Positions 11,176 to 25,119 of a DNA stretch of 64,000 bases are shown here, in pieces. The position numbers and the translations under genes are program-made. The notes under the pieces are model-generated. The model was not told the origin of the DNA. It was given only the letters and a program-made list of their open reading frames with translations, and ran no database searches. How positions within the stretch are numbered: the stretch's first letter is position 1; each line of letters starts with the position of its first letter. This DNA is from Monilinia fructicola (Eukaryota; Ascomycota; Leotiomycetes; Helotiales; Sclerotiniaceae), in the NCBI GenBank assembly GCA_008692225.1, contig VICG01000005.1:2367001-2431000 (forward strand). Direction: 5' to 3'.

Positions 11176-14100
11176 TTTTGCGATTCCTATTTCATTCTTA
11201 CTAGCGATCTATTTCTTTGAATTTGATTTAGCGATGGCGATTTCATATCATTTCCTTTGAATTTCCTTTGCATTTCCTTTGCGTTTCCTTTGCACTTTCT
11301 CTGTGCACATTTTTAGGTAGTTGCTACTTTCTGCTCTTTGGTTTTCAGAAAAGCGGAAAAAGTTTATACCCCAAAAGCACTTTGAGAGAGTTTCTTAATT
11401 TTCCTTTTTTTTTCCTTGAGGAAATGAAGATGTCTTGATATGATGATTGTATGACTTGTATGAGTTATGTTTATGAATGTGTTTTCTAATTTTCTTATTT
11501 CATCCTGGCGATTATTTCTGGAATTAGTTTTGACAGGCTTGTGATTGGAAATAGGCATGGGATGAAAGACAGACGCATGCATATTTGCTAGCAATGGCAG
11601 CATGTAAGATATGAATATCGACAAAAATGTTTTAAGGGTTGAGGTAACATGGCTGGTACATGGTCTGGTATGATATATGAAAATGATCGGTGGGCTGAAG
11701 TGGGAAGTGAATGGGTGGACGAATAGTTTGGTCCTCCTTTTTAATGTGATGGGAGGGCTCAGGCTATAGGGTCTATCAAAGGGATTTCCAGATCTTCAGA
11801 ATCACGATTATTAGGATCGGAATTTTTGATTGTTATAGTCATTGTTTCAGGATAGCTAGTTAAGATATGATACCCCCTTATGTTTTCTAGTCCCTGAGCG
11901 CATCTGAGTGAATCGAATCAACATCTAACCGTTCTTTCTGCATTGTATTATTGAACAAACGCGATTTTGAGAAATACTTGTCGCATCACACCATCCGACC
12001 CTATCTATCTTACCTAGTTCCTTTCATACTCAAATACCTGGTACCGTCCAGATGAAACTCAGTCTATAATTCAATGTTCTTAGTAGGACATTTATCTATT
12101 GCATCAACCGTCTGGACATATATCGATAATACGAGATGGGATGCTGATGGATGCGGATGACATCATCACGTGGAATTCTACATCCTGAGTAGATCCCCTT
12201 TCTATCTACATAATCTTTTTCTTTTTTTTTCTCCCTGATGTGAATTCATGGATCGGCTGGCTGCTTTTGTGTTTTTGGTTTTTTTGCTTTTCGTTTCCAT
12301 GTGGAGTTTTTTTTGTAGGTTTGTATGGATTTGTGTTGGGTTCTTGGAAGGGCGGACGGGAAAGAGGAGGAGGGAGAAGGAAGAAAGCAAAGATACATCA
12401 TCGGCAAGGTAGTGTTAAGGTGCTGTATTATAGTGCATCGTTGTCAGTTGTGACTAGTATCTACTTTGTGTATTCTCGTGTCGATATTCTTGGGACGGGC
12501 AACGAGCTGGTTTGTTGGAGGGCGTGACTTTACCGACCTACAGCCTTATTTCACCAATTTTGCATAATTGCTTTGGGGGACTCTTGTTATTCGGCTTTTG
12601 AGGAGATTTTTGATGCAGGTTGATATAATATCTATGAGGATAATGGTAGGTTGGTTAGGGAGATGGATGCTCGGAACCGCGTGAGGTTTTTGTCTGCTTA
12701 TGTCGGATGCTGAGGATATAGTTCGGGGCTTGAGACGTCGCGCACTTCGGGAGTTTTTGGGGATTGAGAGAGAAGTCTGGTGCATAGATTAAACTGCTTG
12801 AGCTTTTGGGTGATTGAAAGTCATGATGGCGGGGAATGATATAATCTTGCCCGTTTTCTCTCAATGTGAAATTCTATACCAGGGCTACTTTTCCAAACCC
12901 ACTTCTTCCATTTGTGGCGTCTTATTTTAAGTCGATAATGAGAGATCTGGTAAGATTCCGGAATTTGATTGCTAGTGGTAGAATCACGTGTATTCCGGTG
13001 TTGTATCATAGTGGCAGCAACGCGAATTGGGTGAACATAGTTTGTGTTTCATTGGGAACACAGATTTTAAAGTTCAGAGTTGAGAGCGCAATCGTATTTT
13101 ACTCCAGATATGGCTTCTATGGGGTGGATGCCCTACAATACCTGTGGGCAGATGTATACCCATGAATATTCATTACATAGTTGTTCTATATGGTAGTTCG
13201 AAAATGGGATTATCTCTGATGATATGTGAAAATGGAATCGGCAGATTTTGAAAATAATCATGCTCCAATATATGATATATATTTCTTGTGTCTTGAATTT
13301 CTTCCTATTACATTCATTCGAAGCATCTCTCATTTAGAAACCACCCTCTCTTTCACTCCACCATTTCCAATACCTTCGTCATACCCCATCATGCGACCTG
13401 GACCTTCGCAACGTGATATGACTCCTTTGATGCATCAAACCAACATCCCCTACACCCATTTATCGACTGCCATTTACAATCTCCCCGAAACTTTCATTTC
13501 AATATGCACACAGTTATCTCCACACACTCCAGCAACTCCTTTCTTCATATGATTACATCGAACAAATCAATCAATCAATATCACATAAGATAGTAATGCC
13601 CCCAACACAAAACCTATCAACGAGACATCTCTCCAAACCCAATCTTCAACCTCCGCCCAAAATAACCAGATTTGGGTTTCAGCCCCCATTCCTTCCCCTT
13701 CCAGCTCCGCGATCAAGTAATAGGTATGAGATGGTACTCGCTGGGGGCCAGCTTGGTCGATATCAGGACCGGGAAAATCCATATCTTCAATCCGATGATG
13801 GGCCAAGTTTTGTGATTTGGGAAGCTATTGAGATTTAGTATATTAGATACTGTGCATAGATCTTTGGGATTGATACCGGTTACTCAAGGAGGTCAGATTA
13901 CTTTTTTGTGATTTTGATTGTTGGGTTTGAATTTGGGTCTGGGTTCGCAGTGTTGGTTTTTGGGATTGGGAGGTTGTTTTGCAGGGAGAGGTGGGATCTT
14001 AATATTGACTTGTGGAATCTTGTCATGAATCATGATAAGATGGTTTCTACTTAGCTCGAATTTAGTTGACGTGTTTGGAGCAGGTGACTCTAGTCTTGTA

Positions 14101-16126
14101 CCGTGGGGTCGGCTCTTTTTCTTGTACTTCAGGTGTCATGATGAGAAGGATGATTAAAGTTTCATTTTTTGATAACACTCTTTATATGTATTCTTTTTGG
14201 TCGCTGGAGATAATTATCTATTTAGGTCAAAGTACAGAGGTGCGAATAATTGCAATCCAGAAGAGCATCTACTGAACGTGCTAATCATGTATAGGCTCAT
14301 AAAAATGTCCTGAAAGCTCAATGACGTTTCTCTTGAAACAGACTTCGAAATTTCTTGTTACTTGACTTGAGTCGGGCTGAACTGGAGTTGTAAAATTGAA
14401 ATTTTAAATCGAATCAATTGGGTCTTGAACAAATGAAGAAATAGAAAAGGGGAAGTGTTCCATGAGTTTCGTACACCTTTTTATGAACTTGTGAAAAGAG
14501 GGTGGATCATTCGAGTACGGTCAAAATCATTAAAAGCAACCTTAAACCATAATTTGACTCATATTGAACCTTGAAGGGATCAGTAAATGGTTAGTACGTA
14601 GCCGAAAAGTTGTCTAACTGCGAACTAACAGAGTCGTGCTACCACCACTAGACATTCTACTTCGTGTTAGCAAGTAAAAGATCGAGGAATGAGTCAACCA
14701 AACTCGTTACTCTTGATTGAAAATCTTATGGATATTAATAGATGGTCATATCTGTATCTAGGGCCTCGTTCTGTGAGATTGGGCCGTCATTTCTGTGGCA
14801 AGTTGTGGTTAGTCTCATATTTTGTTCTTCGCATAAGAGTACAAGTGCATTTCTTCTCGCTTTCCTGTGAATTTATTTTCGATACTCACATCAAGAATCA
14901 TCTTGATCCGAGAGAGACATACAATTCAACCCCAAAATCAAGAAAATTCATCTTCTCAGATATGGTCATTTCCCTTCATTCCTCTATCTGTCACAGCGCT
15001 AACCCATTGTAGCCATCTACACCAAACTTGCCTATCTCTTTTGATGGAGCCCAGGGATTCAATCAAGCTACCATTCATTATGCCAACAGTAACAATTTCA
15101 CTACAGTCTCTGACTGTGTAAACTGTACTTCGATCCAACCCAGAGATTTTAGAGGTGAATTCTTTGAACTCCTTGGCTTGATTGTCCAACTGTTTTTTCA
15201 AGCGGCCCTCTTCAGCACCCTTGTAATGTTGGGAAACAGGTGAAGGAGCGGGCGGACTATTTACGCAGGTGTGATATCGAAGCACTGAAGACGCAGAGAT
15301 CTCCACTCATTGTCGAAGAGATTGCGATGAAAGAGGGCATGACAATGGCGAAGGCACAGTAAAAGTCTGTTGAGGTCATGTTTTTGCAAAACTGGGGTTC
15401 AGAATTGATGATAGGAGTAACGATACGTTAATTAAATACTGGATCAAACTTCAAATCTAGTTAATATGGCTCACACTCCACTCAAAAATTCCCATGGCCT
15501 TCAGGAATTGAAATTTCATGATACAATCTTTTGAAATCCCAATTTTCCATAATCTTACGGTCGATCGAGTCATAGTGTTGTGATTTGTATTTCTCATATT
15601 TGACATTAATTATTACATTATCCATGTACACCACTTACAATATTCTTGAGTCAGTCATAAATAAGAATCGTTAATATGGACGACGCTAGAGTTAATGCCG
15701 AAAATTTGGCTTAATCATTACCCTCAGAGATTCTGATAACTCGAATATCCAGCATTTGTTATTGCTTAAACTTGCAAAGCTCTAAAAACATGTGGTGATT
15801 CAACATACACTTATAGGGCTTAGCGCGTTGCCTAAATGATGCTAAACGTTCTAGCGAGTCGACTAGCGAACTGGATAGGGGCTAAAAAATGTACTACGTT
15901 GCTTCTCTAAAGCGAGTGATCTGATGAGTCAAAATATATATTTTAATTATCTTGGCTACCTTCCGCCTATGATTTGTGCTTTTTGTGATTTTTTGTTCTG
16001 CCAACACGATTCTACATTTCTCCCATCTTGACTTCATATCACCGAATACACACAACACACCGTGAGACAATCAACATAAGATCTCTAGGGTTCAAATGTC
16101 AAATCGAGAGCTCGCTTGAATTGAAG
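11176..16126. other. Intergenic, possible small ORFs only
   Basis: AT-rich DNA without a convincing gene. Repeated TTTCCTTTG words lie just after the 9202 gene (11246-11300) and may be 3' UTR. Two minus-strand frames deserve mention. The one at 13567-13806 (79 codons, Trp/Glu-rich, with a C-terminal hydrophobic segment ending in ILID) could be a small tail-anchored protein. The one at 14956-15306 contains a Lys/Glu-rich coding-like stretch (KKQLDNQAKEFKEF) but has no ATG or consistent splice solution, so it may be a gene relic. Neither can be named. Confidence 0.35.
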
Positions 16127-16668
16127 ATGGTACGTCATTCTCACTCCGTTGATAAATTAGATTGTCAAAAAGAGCTCTGAGCTACTAAAAGTCGCAAACG
16201 TCATCGAAATCCCATTTCTATCTGAACTTCAAAACTGACACTTCTTCCCAACAGGCACTGATCAATGTATCCTTCAGTTACTTGAAAAATACTATCACCT
16301 CCTCTTACAACACCACCAACTTCACTACCGACTCCATCACCACCATTGAAGAGCAACAGAAACACGACAAAGTACAATACAACAGATCACACTACCTCGA
16401 ATGGTTAGCGGTTATCTCAATCCTCAGAGTAATCGTCGCTTTCTCTGTTTTTTTCTTCGGCATTCGCAACTGTCGCAGAAGATGCATGGAGAAAGCTGGG
16501 GCAGCCGCGCTTTTGGAACTGAAGGAAAGGGTGGAACTGGAGTTGAGAGAAGAAGTATGGTTTCAAATGCACCTTGGTCCGATTGTAGGAATTGAATGGA
16601 ATGATGAGGGGCTGTCAGACGCTAGGGAGCAGGAGGCTCAACGATTTGGTTTGGGTTCCCTCGTGTAA
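16127..16668 (+). CDS. Small single-pass membrane protein, start codon isolated by an intron
   Basis: Proposed join 16127-16129, 16255-16668 (138 residues). The 3' exon is an open frame with no ATG before its hydrophobic segment. It is preceded in frame by a TTCCCAACAG acceptor, and 125 bases further up lies AAGATG followed directly by GTACGT, so the ATG alone would form exon 1. The product has an Asn/Thr/Ser-rich N-terminus, one membrane span (about residues 58-75, rich in Val/Phe/Ile), a basic stop-transfer patch with NCRRRC, and a Glu/Leu-rich helical cytoplasmic tail. I do not recognise the family. The alternative is that the frame is fortuitous; the match of splice phase and topology argues moderately for a gene. 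Confidence 0.45.
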
Positions 16669-17548
16669 GGGCTTTCGGCTCGTTGAGCTGGCTTATTTTA
16701 TGATTTGGTGAATGAATCAGCTTGGATATTTCACGCAGCTTTATTCTTGAGATTCCTATGATAAGTGCGGAATTTTAAACTTATCTTCTTCTAATTGCAA
16801 TCATGACTTTCGACTGCCATTCCATACAAGGACAGAAGAATGATGAGTAGATCTAATACGGCAATTTGTATGTACTTTAAGATAGTCATACTGTATTTTT
16901 ATGTATTATACAAAACTAGTCATTATCAAGATATACTGAAATCTAAAATCTCATAATATTGGAATTCGAAACTGAAATGCAATAGAAACAAAAGAGCTTC
17001 CATAATACTTGTGATCTATCATAAACCATGATAATTATCAGCAGAGTTACTATTATTATTGATCAAAAAGTGGTGATAGCTTCAAAACTTGGTAATGCGG
17101 TATATTCTGTACCGAGAGGAGGAAACTCAGTATTTGTCTATCTTGTTAGTGGTATTCAGTATTTGCGTGTCTCATTACGAGTAGTGATATTCAATATTAT
17201 CACAATATGGAACACTCGCAATGGTATGGAGTCCAATGCTGCGTACACATATATTTTTTGGAAAAATTCATACGTACCCCTACACAGATCAATATACGGA
17301 ATACTGGAAATACTAATCACTAGACTGAGTTGGAGTAGCCCTCATACTAATCAGAACTTGGACAAAAGCCATCATGAGGGGTAGAGCTAACAGTAGATGA
17401 CGAACTAGATGAGACCTACTTTGCGGTTCGCACAAAATGTGAAAACCAAAAAAATATAGATAAAGATGTTTTTTTCATTCTACCTTGTACACTTCCAAGT
17501 TCCTAAGCCTCAAAACGTCGATATATATAGCTCACTTTCCCATACAAT

Positions 17549-17872
17549 ATGCCACCAATTAAGCATAGGAACGTCGATCAAGTCCAAGATGGTCACATAA
17601 ACGTCAAAAACACCATCATTATTAGTCTTGTGATCTTTTTCATATGTCTCTACATAGCCAGTTGCAAATACATCAGTCATGGGAGAAAAAGAGGCATCTC
17701 TCAGGCTGAGAAGGCCAAACCCGAAGATATGGGTAGTGGAGGAGTCGACACCAATCGTGGAGCTCAAATCTGTTGTTGTGGGAGCTGGAGCACGGGAGAG
17801 TATTGAAATCACTGATGCAAATGCGAAAGATTCATCGTGTGTGGGAGAAGTAGACGAGGTAGTGCGATAAAT
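17549..17872 (+). CDS. Possible small single-pass membrane protein, frame uncertain
   Basis: An ATG at 17549 (context ACAATATGCC) opens a frame with about 20 polar residues, one hydrophobic span (IIISLVIFFICLYIA) and a basic flank HGRKRG. It continues as an unremarkable Cys/Gly tail to 17806. A second frame, entered by losing one A of the AAAAA run near 17684, gives a more protein-like tail (RLRRPNPKIWVVEE, then an acidic stretch) that stops at about 17870. The architecture resembles the membrane ORF 1 kb upstream, though there is no sequence identity worth the name. I cannot decide between the two tails. Confidence 0.3.
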
Positions 17873-20800
17873 TCCAAGTCGAGTGGTTTGAACTGGAAGT
17901 AGATTGAGAGAGGAATGGTGGTGAATGCTTGGAAGGATCATTTGAATGGTTTGCAGGATTGATATGGAGTGAAGACCAAGGTTACAGGGTTGAGTATGGT
18001 GAATGAAGAGGTTTGGAGGAAGGAATTGGTGGAGAGACTTGGAATGATGGCGAGGGGAATGATGAAAGAATAAGAATCTAGAAGTACGAAGAATGGAGAC
18101 TGCGATTCTGGTTCTTCTTGTGCAGATACTAGAGAACTGAGATTGGAGGTATTGAAGAGGATAACGGCATCGAGGGTGATGATACCTCAGACGTAACCAT
18201 AACTGGGCTTTTGGATGGGGAAAGAGAGTGCCAGCATGTGGGAATTCTCTGATGTATTGAAATTTGACTGGATTAATACTCTATTGTCTTCATGATGGAA
18301 GGACTATTTTGATACCAGAGCCATATATATATACTACAATGACAATGATCAAGAGTTAATATAAAAATGCAAGCAGGTCCTTACCTCCTGGTATGAAAGT
18401 TGAATGACATACCTTCTTAATGATCTTCAAAAATTAGATCATTTGATGGAACGATGTGGTACAAATCAAAGAACGAGAGCATGTTTTCAAGAAAGAGTCA
18501 CGTAATATAAAACCTTCAACGACTATTAGATGTTGACGTATATTCGTGCAGTCATTGCTTCATCTTACCAACATTAGCATCAAAAATACTCTACTGTAGC
18601 TTTCATATGATAGCATTTAAGTATTTGAGGTCTTTGCAAAAAGTTTCTTTTTTGAATTTTTTTGGATGTTGCCTACTTGAAATTCATTACAATGAAGGAC
18701 TATCCGGTTATCTCATTCATATTTTGCAGCTCAAATCAAAAGTGTCAAAATATGACTTATAGAATCATGAATCAGACTGTTGAAATATAGGCTCTCCCAT
18801 CTTCAGACCGATTGTTCATTACACGAGTAAATTCTATTATGAGCGAGGTTATCAATCACAAATACGCTGAGGATTTCGAATATGCAGCAACAGCTATTTG
18901 TATGAGTAGAATTAGAGACTAATTATGGCTCGACAGCCATGAGCTGTAATTCTACGCTGTTGTTATGGTCAAGAGGGACTCTTGTCTGAGCAGCTGAATT
19001 CTAATTAGGCATCTAATTATTCATCGGCTTCTTTCTACGGTGTTAAATTATCTAGGCTAAGCAGCAAGACCTCAGACATTAATCTTGGGAGATTATCCAA
19101 ATCCTTAAAGTTATGCGTCATTAAGAATCGCTGGATTATGTACACGATTGGATTCAATGTTTTTAGAAGATTGCATATCCTAACTGACGTTGGTCTTTCG
19201 AAGAGCTTGAACCTTCCAAACGGATGCAATGATTGAAGGCACTCATTGTTGAACTACGGTTTAGATGAACGGAAGCCATATTATCTCCCCTCATCCTTGA
19301 TCCTCAACGACAAATGTAGTTGATCTTCTTAATATTCTTACACTATTGTTGAGACAACAACATACATTAGTGCGTAAATATGAGATAATAACATATTGTT
19401 CATGAAGTACATGTCAATACCATCTTGTAATCGAAGCCCCATTTACACCAAATCCAGTAAGAACACTCTTCTGTTCTTCACTTTTCCCGAAGATTGTGAG
19501 TTGGATGAGTATTCTGGTAGAATGACTCAGAGTGTCAGCAGTCTAGAGGGCAACCAAACGATCAACCAAACAATCAGATTCAAATAAATCCCTCCTCCAT
19601 TCTCTACGTGGATTAAGATTCCGACTCGAAATGGCTGCATAGAAATCCCATAACCTTACAGACAGTAATCTAATAAATAAAATGTTCAGATTTGATTTGA
19701 GTAATTACTTCCTTGCTCAGGTAAAAAGCGTGACTAAGAAAGTAACGACTAGGGCGATGTACTTTCACTCCACCCATGTGATAAACATCCATTCATGCTA
19801 CAATCGGCACATTCTCTAGCCAGCCGAATATCCATAATTTTCACCAGTGTGTTCAACAAACTATAATTGTTGTACAGCTCAATCTATCACGGGCTCCAAT
19901 AACTTTGTCTCAATAATGATAATTGACAAAATACCATAAGATAACGGCTAAAAGGTGTTGACAGGGACCATGAATTGAAAGTAGACGAGGTAATTAGTTC
20001 CAAAAGGATAAGCGAGAAAATCGAATCTACACATGCCGGGGAAAAAGCTCAATTCGGATCAACATGATGAAAGATCGATCTCATAGATTGTAATTCCTAG
20101 CCTATTTTTCAAAATCTGTACTTTTCAATATCTCCCAATGATAATGATACACTTGCCAAAGTTATTCATTCTATCTCATAATTCTTGTTAGCAGCTTGAG
20201 ATATTGCGGCGAATGACTATTTGGTTGAAGAGTTAAGAATGTGATTTACTGAGTTTGAATTAATCATCAGAGTGTTTTTGAGTTGTCAATGTTTATATTC
20301 ATCTCTGCGATCATTTCTATTAATATAATCGTCATCAAAGCTCCTTTCGCGCCTTAGTTGTGGCGGTGGTGTATGATAATCATTCTTATTTGCGTTGATA
20401 TACTACATGGAGTCTTGAGTATATCCCATCCGTTCCATGTCTGTCGATGGAGGCTCTTGGAGTTGTTGATATCTCGGTTGACTAAGTTATCCAAATCGCT
20501 GATACCTCATTCGACAGCCTGCAATATTATCTGGGCTCATTATGGAGTTGTCGGATGAGTCTTTGGGAGCTAACATAATAATATCATTGATCAATTGTAG
20601 CTTGCGTAGATTCATCTCCTACCTTTTGTCAGATGAATTATCTATCGACTAGACTCAACTCCAATTTCGAGGGAGCTGAGTAAAGTGAAAATCCTATGGA
20701 CGGGCATTCCTAGAATTCCTTCCCAGCCCACTTCAGTATGATCTTCAAAGTATCTCTACCGATAAATTCCTCCTATCCCAATGCCTCGAATCCTTGGAAA

Positions 20801-21908
20801 AGAAATACAAGAAAAAAATATATTTCTCATTCTTTGTATCTCCTCTTATCTCATCTGAAATCTACACCCTATCTTTATCCAAAATAATCAAACCACACCA
20901 CATCAGTCAGAGCAGACAAGTCTACATCCATCCATATTTAATATCTATTATCATCATCCTCAACAAACTATCTGATCCGAAGTACGAAGAAAAACCCACA
21001 TCTGAAGAATTCCACCAGAAACGCAATATCAACCTTCATGCTACTATAAACAACGCATACCAGCATCAAAACGCATGCATCAATTCCAATAAACCAAAAA
21101 CTGCAATCAATCCATCAGCCCAAGCTTTTATCCACCTCCACTTAACTAATCCAGTCTTGCATATCATCAGGCATCCCTAACTCTGCTGTGGTTTCCATTC
21201 TTTCTTCTCAATGATATACTTTTGGGAATGACTTCGTGGATCATGTAGATACTGCGCGGTTATCATTTATCGTCTTTAGGATCGAGCCTTGAAGAATGAC
21301 AAAGATCCGGGTCCTATCTCCGGGATATCGCACCTCTCATCATTCTACCCACATCCCCAACACCCAGATATCTACCTCACCCCCAATCCAACACTAAACA
21401 TCATCTCCCAATACAAACACACAATCATCGCCACCCCGGAGACACTCACCTAACCCCTGCAATCCACCAATCTCCTCAATCTCTCTCCTCACCAATCGAT
21501 CATTCCCATCCCAAATTTCGGGACGTACACTTTCTCTAAAGCCCTTCTTTCCACCCCGCCCCCCTATTCTACTCTAGGAAACAGATACTACGGCAATATG
21601 CCATCATTACACAGAATCCATCCAACTACCAATATGGTACGCTTGTAGCAGTAAGAGCATTCAAAAGTCCAGAAGGAAAAGTCTTCAAACACTCAACTAA
21701 CCTCCAAACACCAACTCATAATAATCAATCATTCATCCTCCATCCCATCTTCACCCCCCTCTCCCTCAACGCCAACCTCATAAACTTTATCTTGATCCCA
21801 TCTATTCCGTTTCAATCCAACAATAATCAGCAGCCAGTACCACTCCCCCAGGATCAAAACCTGCCGTCTCTCAAATTCTTTCTGTTTCGTTGATTGCAGC
21901 CCGAGTTA

Positions 21909-22142
21909 TCTCATCTCATCTCATCCCATCTCATCCCATCTCATCCCATCTCATCCCATCTCATCCCATCTCATCCCATCTCATCCCATCCCATCTCATC
22001 CCATCTCATCCCATCTCATCCCATTCTCATCCCATCTCATCCCATCTCATCCCATCTCATCCCATCTCATCCCATCTCATCCCCATCTCATCCCATCTCA
22101 TCTCATCTCATCCCATCTCATCCCATCTCATCCCATCTCATC
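21909..22142. repeat. TCTCATCCCA minisatellite, about 234 bases
   Basis: A tandem 10-base unit TCTCATCCCA with interspersed shortened units (TCTCA, TCCCA) and single-base slippages (for example at 22025 and 22081). It is one of the longest simple arrays in the window. It ends in CTAACCTAACATAACC, which resembles degenerate C/A repeats but is not a telomeric array. Confidence 0.92.
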
Positions 22143-22250
22143 TAACCTAACATAACCTTATAACCTAACAAGGATGATATCATGGATCCCACTTCCCGCC
22201 TTGGATGGAATACAGGAGTAAGCACGATCTATAATCCATGACCTATAACG

Positions 22251-22275
22251 CACTGCACTGCACTGCACTGCACTG
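22251..22275. repeat. CACTG microsatellite, 5 units
   Basis: Five perfect CACTG units in a row, about 100 bases after the TCTCATCCCA array. Confidence 0.9.
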
Positions 22276-22999
22276 AATCTTAATATGAGATGGGATGTAG
22301 GCGGATATATATTGTTCGTTTATACATACACATATACACATATGTAACATAAAGAAACCAATCAATCCCTCATCTGCATACTCAACCCACATTTATCCAC
22401 GACTAAACAAGAAACGATAGATTGATTGACAAATACAGGAACCGATAAAAAGAGGTACACAGATGAACGAATAAAGGAACGCACGAACAACCAACACAAA
22501 CCCGCAATTCCACCACCAGACAGCAACAAGGGAAGCAGGACACAGAAAACCATGTGCCGAAACGTAGATGTGTGGATGCGGACGACGATGGAAAATGGGG
22601 ATGGAGTGGGATTTTGCAGAGGGGTGTGTAGTGGTGGTGGCGATGGCGGTTTTTGTTCGGAGAGGAAAAGGAAGAGGAATAACAAAAGGGGTAAAAGTAG
22701 AGAGTATATATTTCGGAAAAGAGGAATGAAAAAAATCAAAAGTAAATTGTCAAGCCAGAACAAAGCAGAAGATATCCAGCGAAACGACGCCTCGCCACGC
22801 CACGCCACGCCACGCCGCGCAACACCAAGCCCAGCCCAGCCCACAACGAGCAGACGCGACAAGGAGAAGAACGAGAACGAGAACGGGAACGGGAACAGCA
22901 ACGGCACGAATCGATGCGAAAACCATGACGAGTCATAAGATACACGCGCAACGCCCGAGGAGATGAGATGCAGATGATGATACTACTGCGAGGAAAAGA

Positions 23000-23056
23000 T
23001 CATCCTCCTCCTCATCCTCATCCTCATCATCCTCATCATCCTCCTCCTCATCATCA
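23000..23056. repeat. CTC/CATC microsatellite
   Basis: An imperfect mixture of CTC, CATC and TCATCC units. Confidence 0.85.
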
Positions 23057-23312
23057 GGAGCTATAAACCGATACACAACTAACCCGCTAGGCATTCACCA
23101 TCATTGCATACCCAGCACTAGACGACTGCTACGATACGACAAGGAGCGAGTTCCGTGACCCGTCTGATTGGATCGCTTGAGTTTTGCGTGTGATCATGAT
23201 AGGTCGGTTGGTTACTCGGTATTATCGTGTTCTTCTGTCGAGGTTGGATCCTAGGAGAATATTTGCGCCGTGCAGGGAAGGCTATGTGGTGTTAATCTTC
23301 GATATTTCATAC

Positions 23313-23342
23313 CTATATATATATATATATATATATATATAC
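23313..23342. repeat. AT dinucleotide repeat
   Basis: About 15 uninterrupted TA/AT units. Confidence 0.9.
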
Positions 23343-25119
23343 TATTGATCCTTTATATCAAGAGTAGATGGAATGGAATTTACTAGAGTCGTTGCGGGGA
23401 CGTTTGTGTTTTATTATTTTGTGTGGTTGGATGGAGAAAGTGAGGGAGGGGGTCTTGATGCTTTAATGGCCTCGGAGAAATAAGGTTCATGGATGGACAA
23501 AAGAATGCAAAAGTCTCAGGCCTACAGTATACACGTAGCGAAGGAGAGAAAAAAAATTGACTATTAGCTGAAGTCAAAAGAAAGCACAAAGAGAAAGTTG
23601 AAGGGGAGAATCCCCAATGAGTAGCAGAGAACCTTGAGCAGGGGGGTAAGATTTAGGATACATGCACACACACCAACACCCACTCCTACCTATACCCAGC
23701 ACTCCCCACCTCACCTCACCTCTGCGCACCTCAATATACAAATAGAGTTCCCGGAAACGATTCGCAACATCCAATCCGTATTCGCGTATCCGCCATGCAT
23801 GGCGGAAACGCTCCCAAAAGCCGATGAGTTTAGGGTTGCGGGGAGGATGGTCCCCGGAAAGTTTATTTTGTGTTTGATGGGTCTGGAGTGGATAGACAGG
23901 CGGCTGAGGCTGCCGATGGGGATTTTAGATTTCGGATTTCAAATTTCTGTGAGGAGGGTGTGGTTCCGTTGGATGGTTGAGTTTGTGAGGATGGTGTGCT
24001 GCTTGGTTGGTTTCTTGGTGATGATATAGGATGGTGAGGGGGTTTGGGTGAAGGTGGGCAGGGTGGATGGGATTTGGGGTGTGGATTTGGGTTGGGAGGG
24101 AAAGGTCGTTTCTTGAAAGGAGGAGAGGTTGATGGCGGGTATTTGTGGGTACTGGTGGATATTGGGGCTTGGTGGAAGGGCCCTGGAGAATTGATGTTGG
24201 AGAGAGAGGTTATTGTGTATCCTGGTATTGATATGACGTGGTTCTCGTGAGGGATATTGTCATGTCAGCAAGTATCGTGGATCAAAATGCTCTGATTTTT
24301 GTTGTGGGTAATGGCACTCTTTAACTGTAGCCTAAAGTGGAATCTGAAAGAATGATAGTTGTTGCCATATCGACGATACTTGAGGTGATACAGATTGTAT
24401 GGATTCAACTGAGATATTCACTTAGCATCTCTATTTCATCAGACGGTGAAGATATTCTATCAACATTGAAAAGCTGACTCCAATGTCTACAATAGGCTAA
24501 CAATATGTTGTCTCTGAATGGCCAGCCTTGTGGTGAAACGATGTTGATAGCTGACAAATGTTGTGGTTGAGTTTCAGCATGGCTGTTGGCTGGCCATCTT
24601 GACGGCATTGATCGGGTCAATGGATTACTTTTGGCGAGGCAACATTGAGAAATGGTGAAATGTTGGACTAGGCAGCATTCAACAGCGGAGTATCAACTTT
24701 GATGTGGATGTTCTAGAAGGCGGATACGATATCCCAATGTGGTGATTTCATGCGCTTGTTACACACAAAGTGTTGCATATGGAAATATACATACATATGA
24801 TGCAGGTGATGAAGGGTCAAGACCCCACCCAGACAGTGAAAATGGCCAGGATCAGATGATGATCATCATCGTCAACATAAGATAATGCGATGGATGATGT
24901 TTAGAAAATCAACGCCATCTTGGCTGATATGAAATAATAGACTGTCAAAGCTAAGATGAAAAGAAGCAAAAAGGGTAAAAGACATCAGCTGGAAGAAGAG
25001 TGATAAGATTATAAGGTTATGGCCACGTGCTTTTGTTCGTTCATTTGTTTTTTCCGCTCCTTACATTCGCCTTTAGTAGGCTCCAGCATTTTGAAGTTTT
25101 CAAGGTTGATGATGGAGGA

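Noticed and set aside
18905..19025. AT-rich inverted words (CTAATTA, GAATTCTAATTAG) suggesting a small inverted-repeat element
   Set aside because: The arms are short and self-palindromic, no consistent target duplication is visible, and no second copy was seen.
21890..22150. Ser/His/Pro-rich frames across the minisatellite
   Set aside because: Pure repeat translation.
22141..22165. CTAACCTAACATAACC as a telomere-like tract
   Set aside because: Only about three degenerate units, next to a minisatellite, and not the CCCTAA unit of filamentous fungi.
22362..22938. Overlapping sense and antisense frames of 170-181 codons
   Set aside because: They are translations of CCACG, GAACGG and CT-type simple repeats; both strands are equally open.
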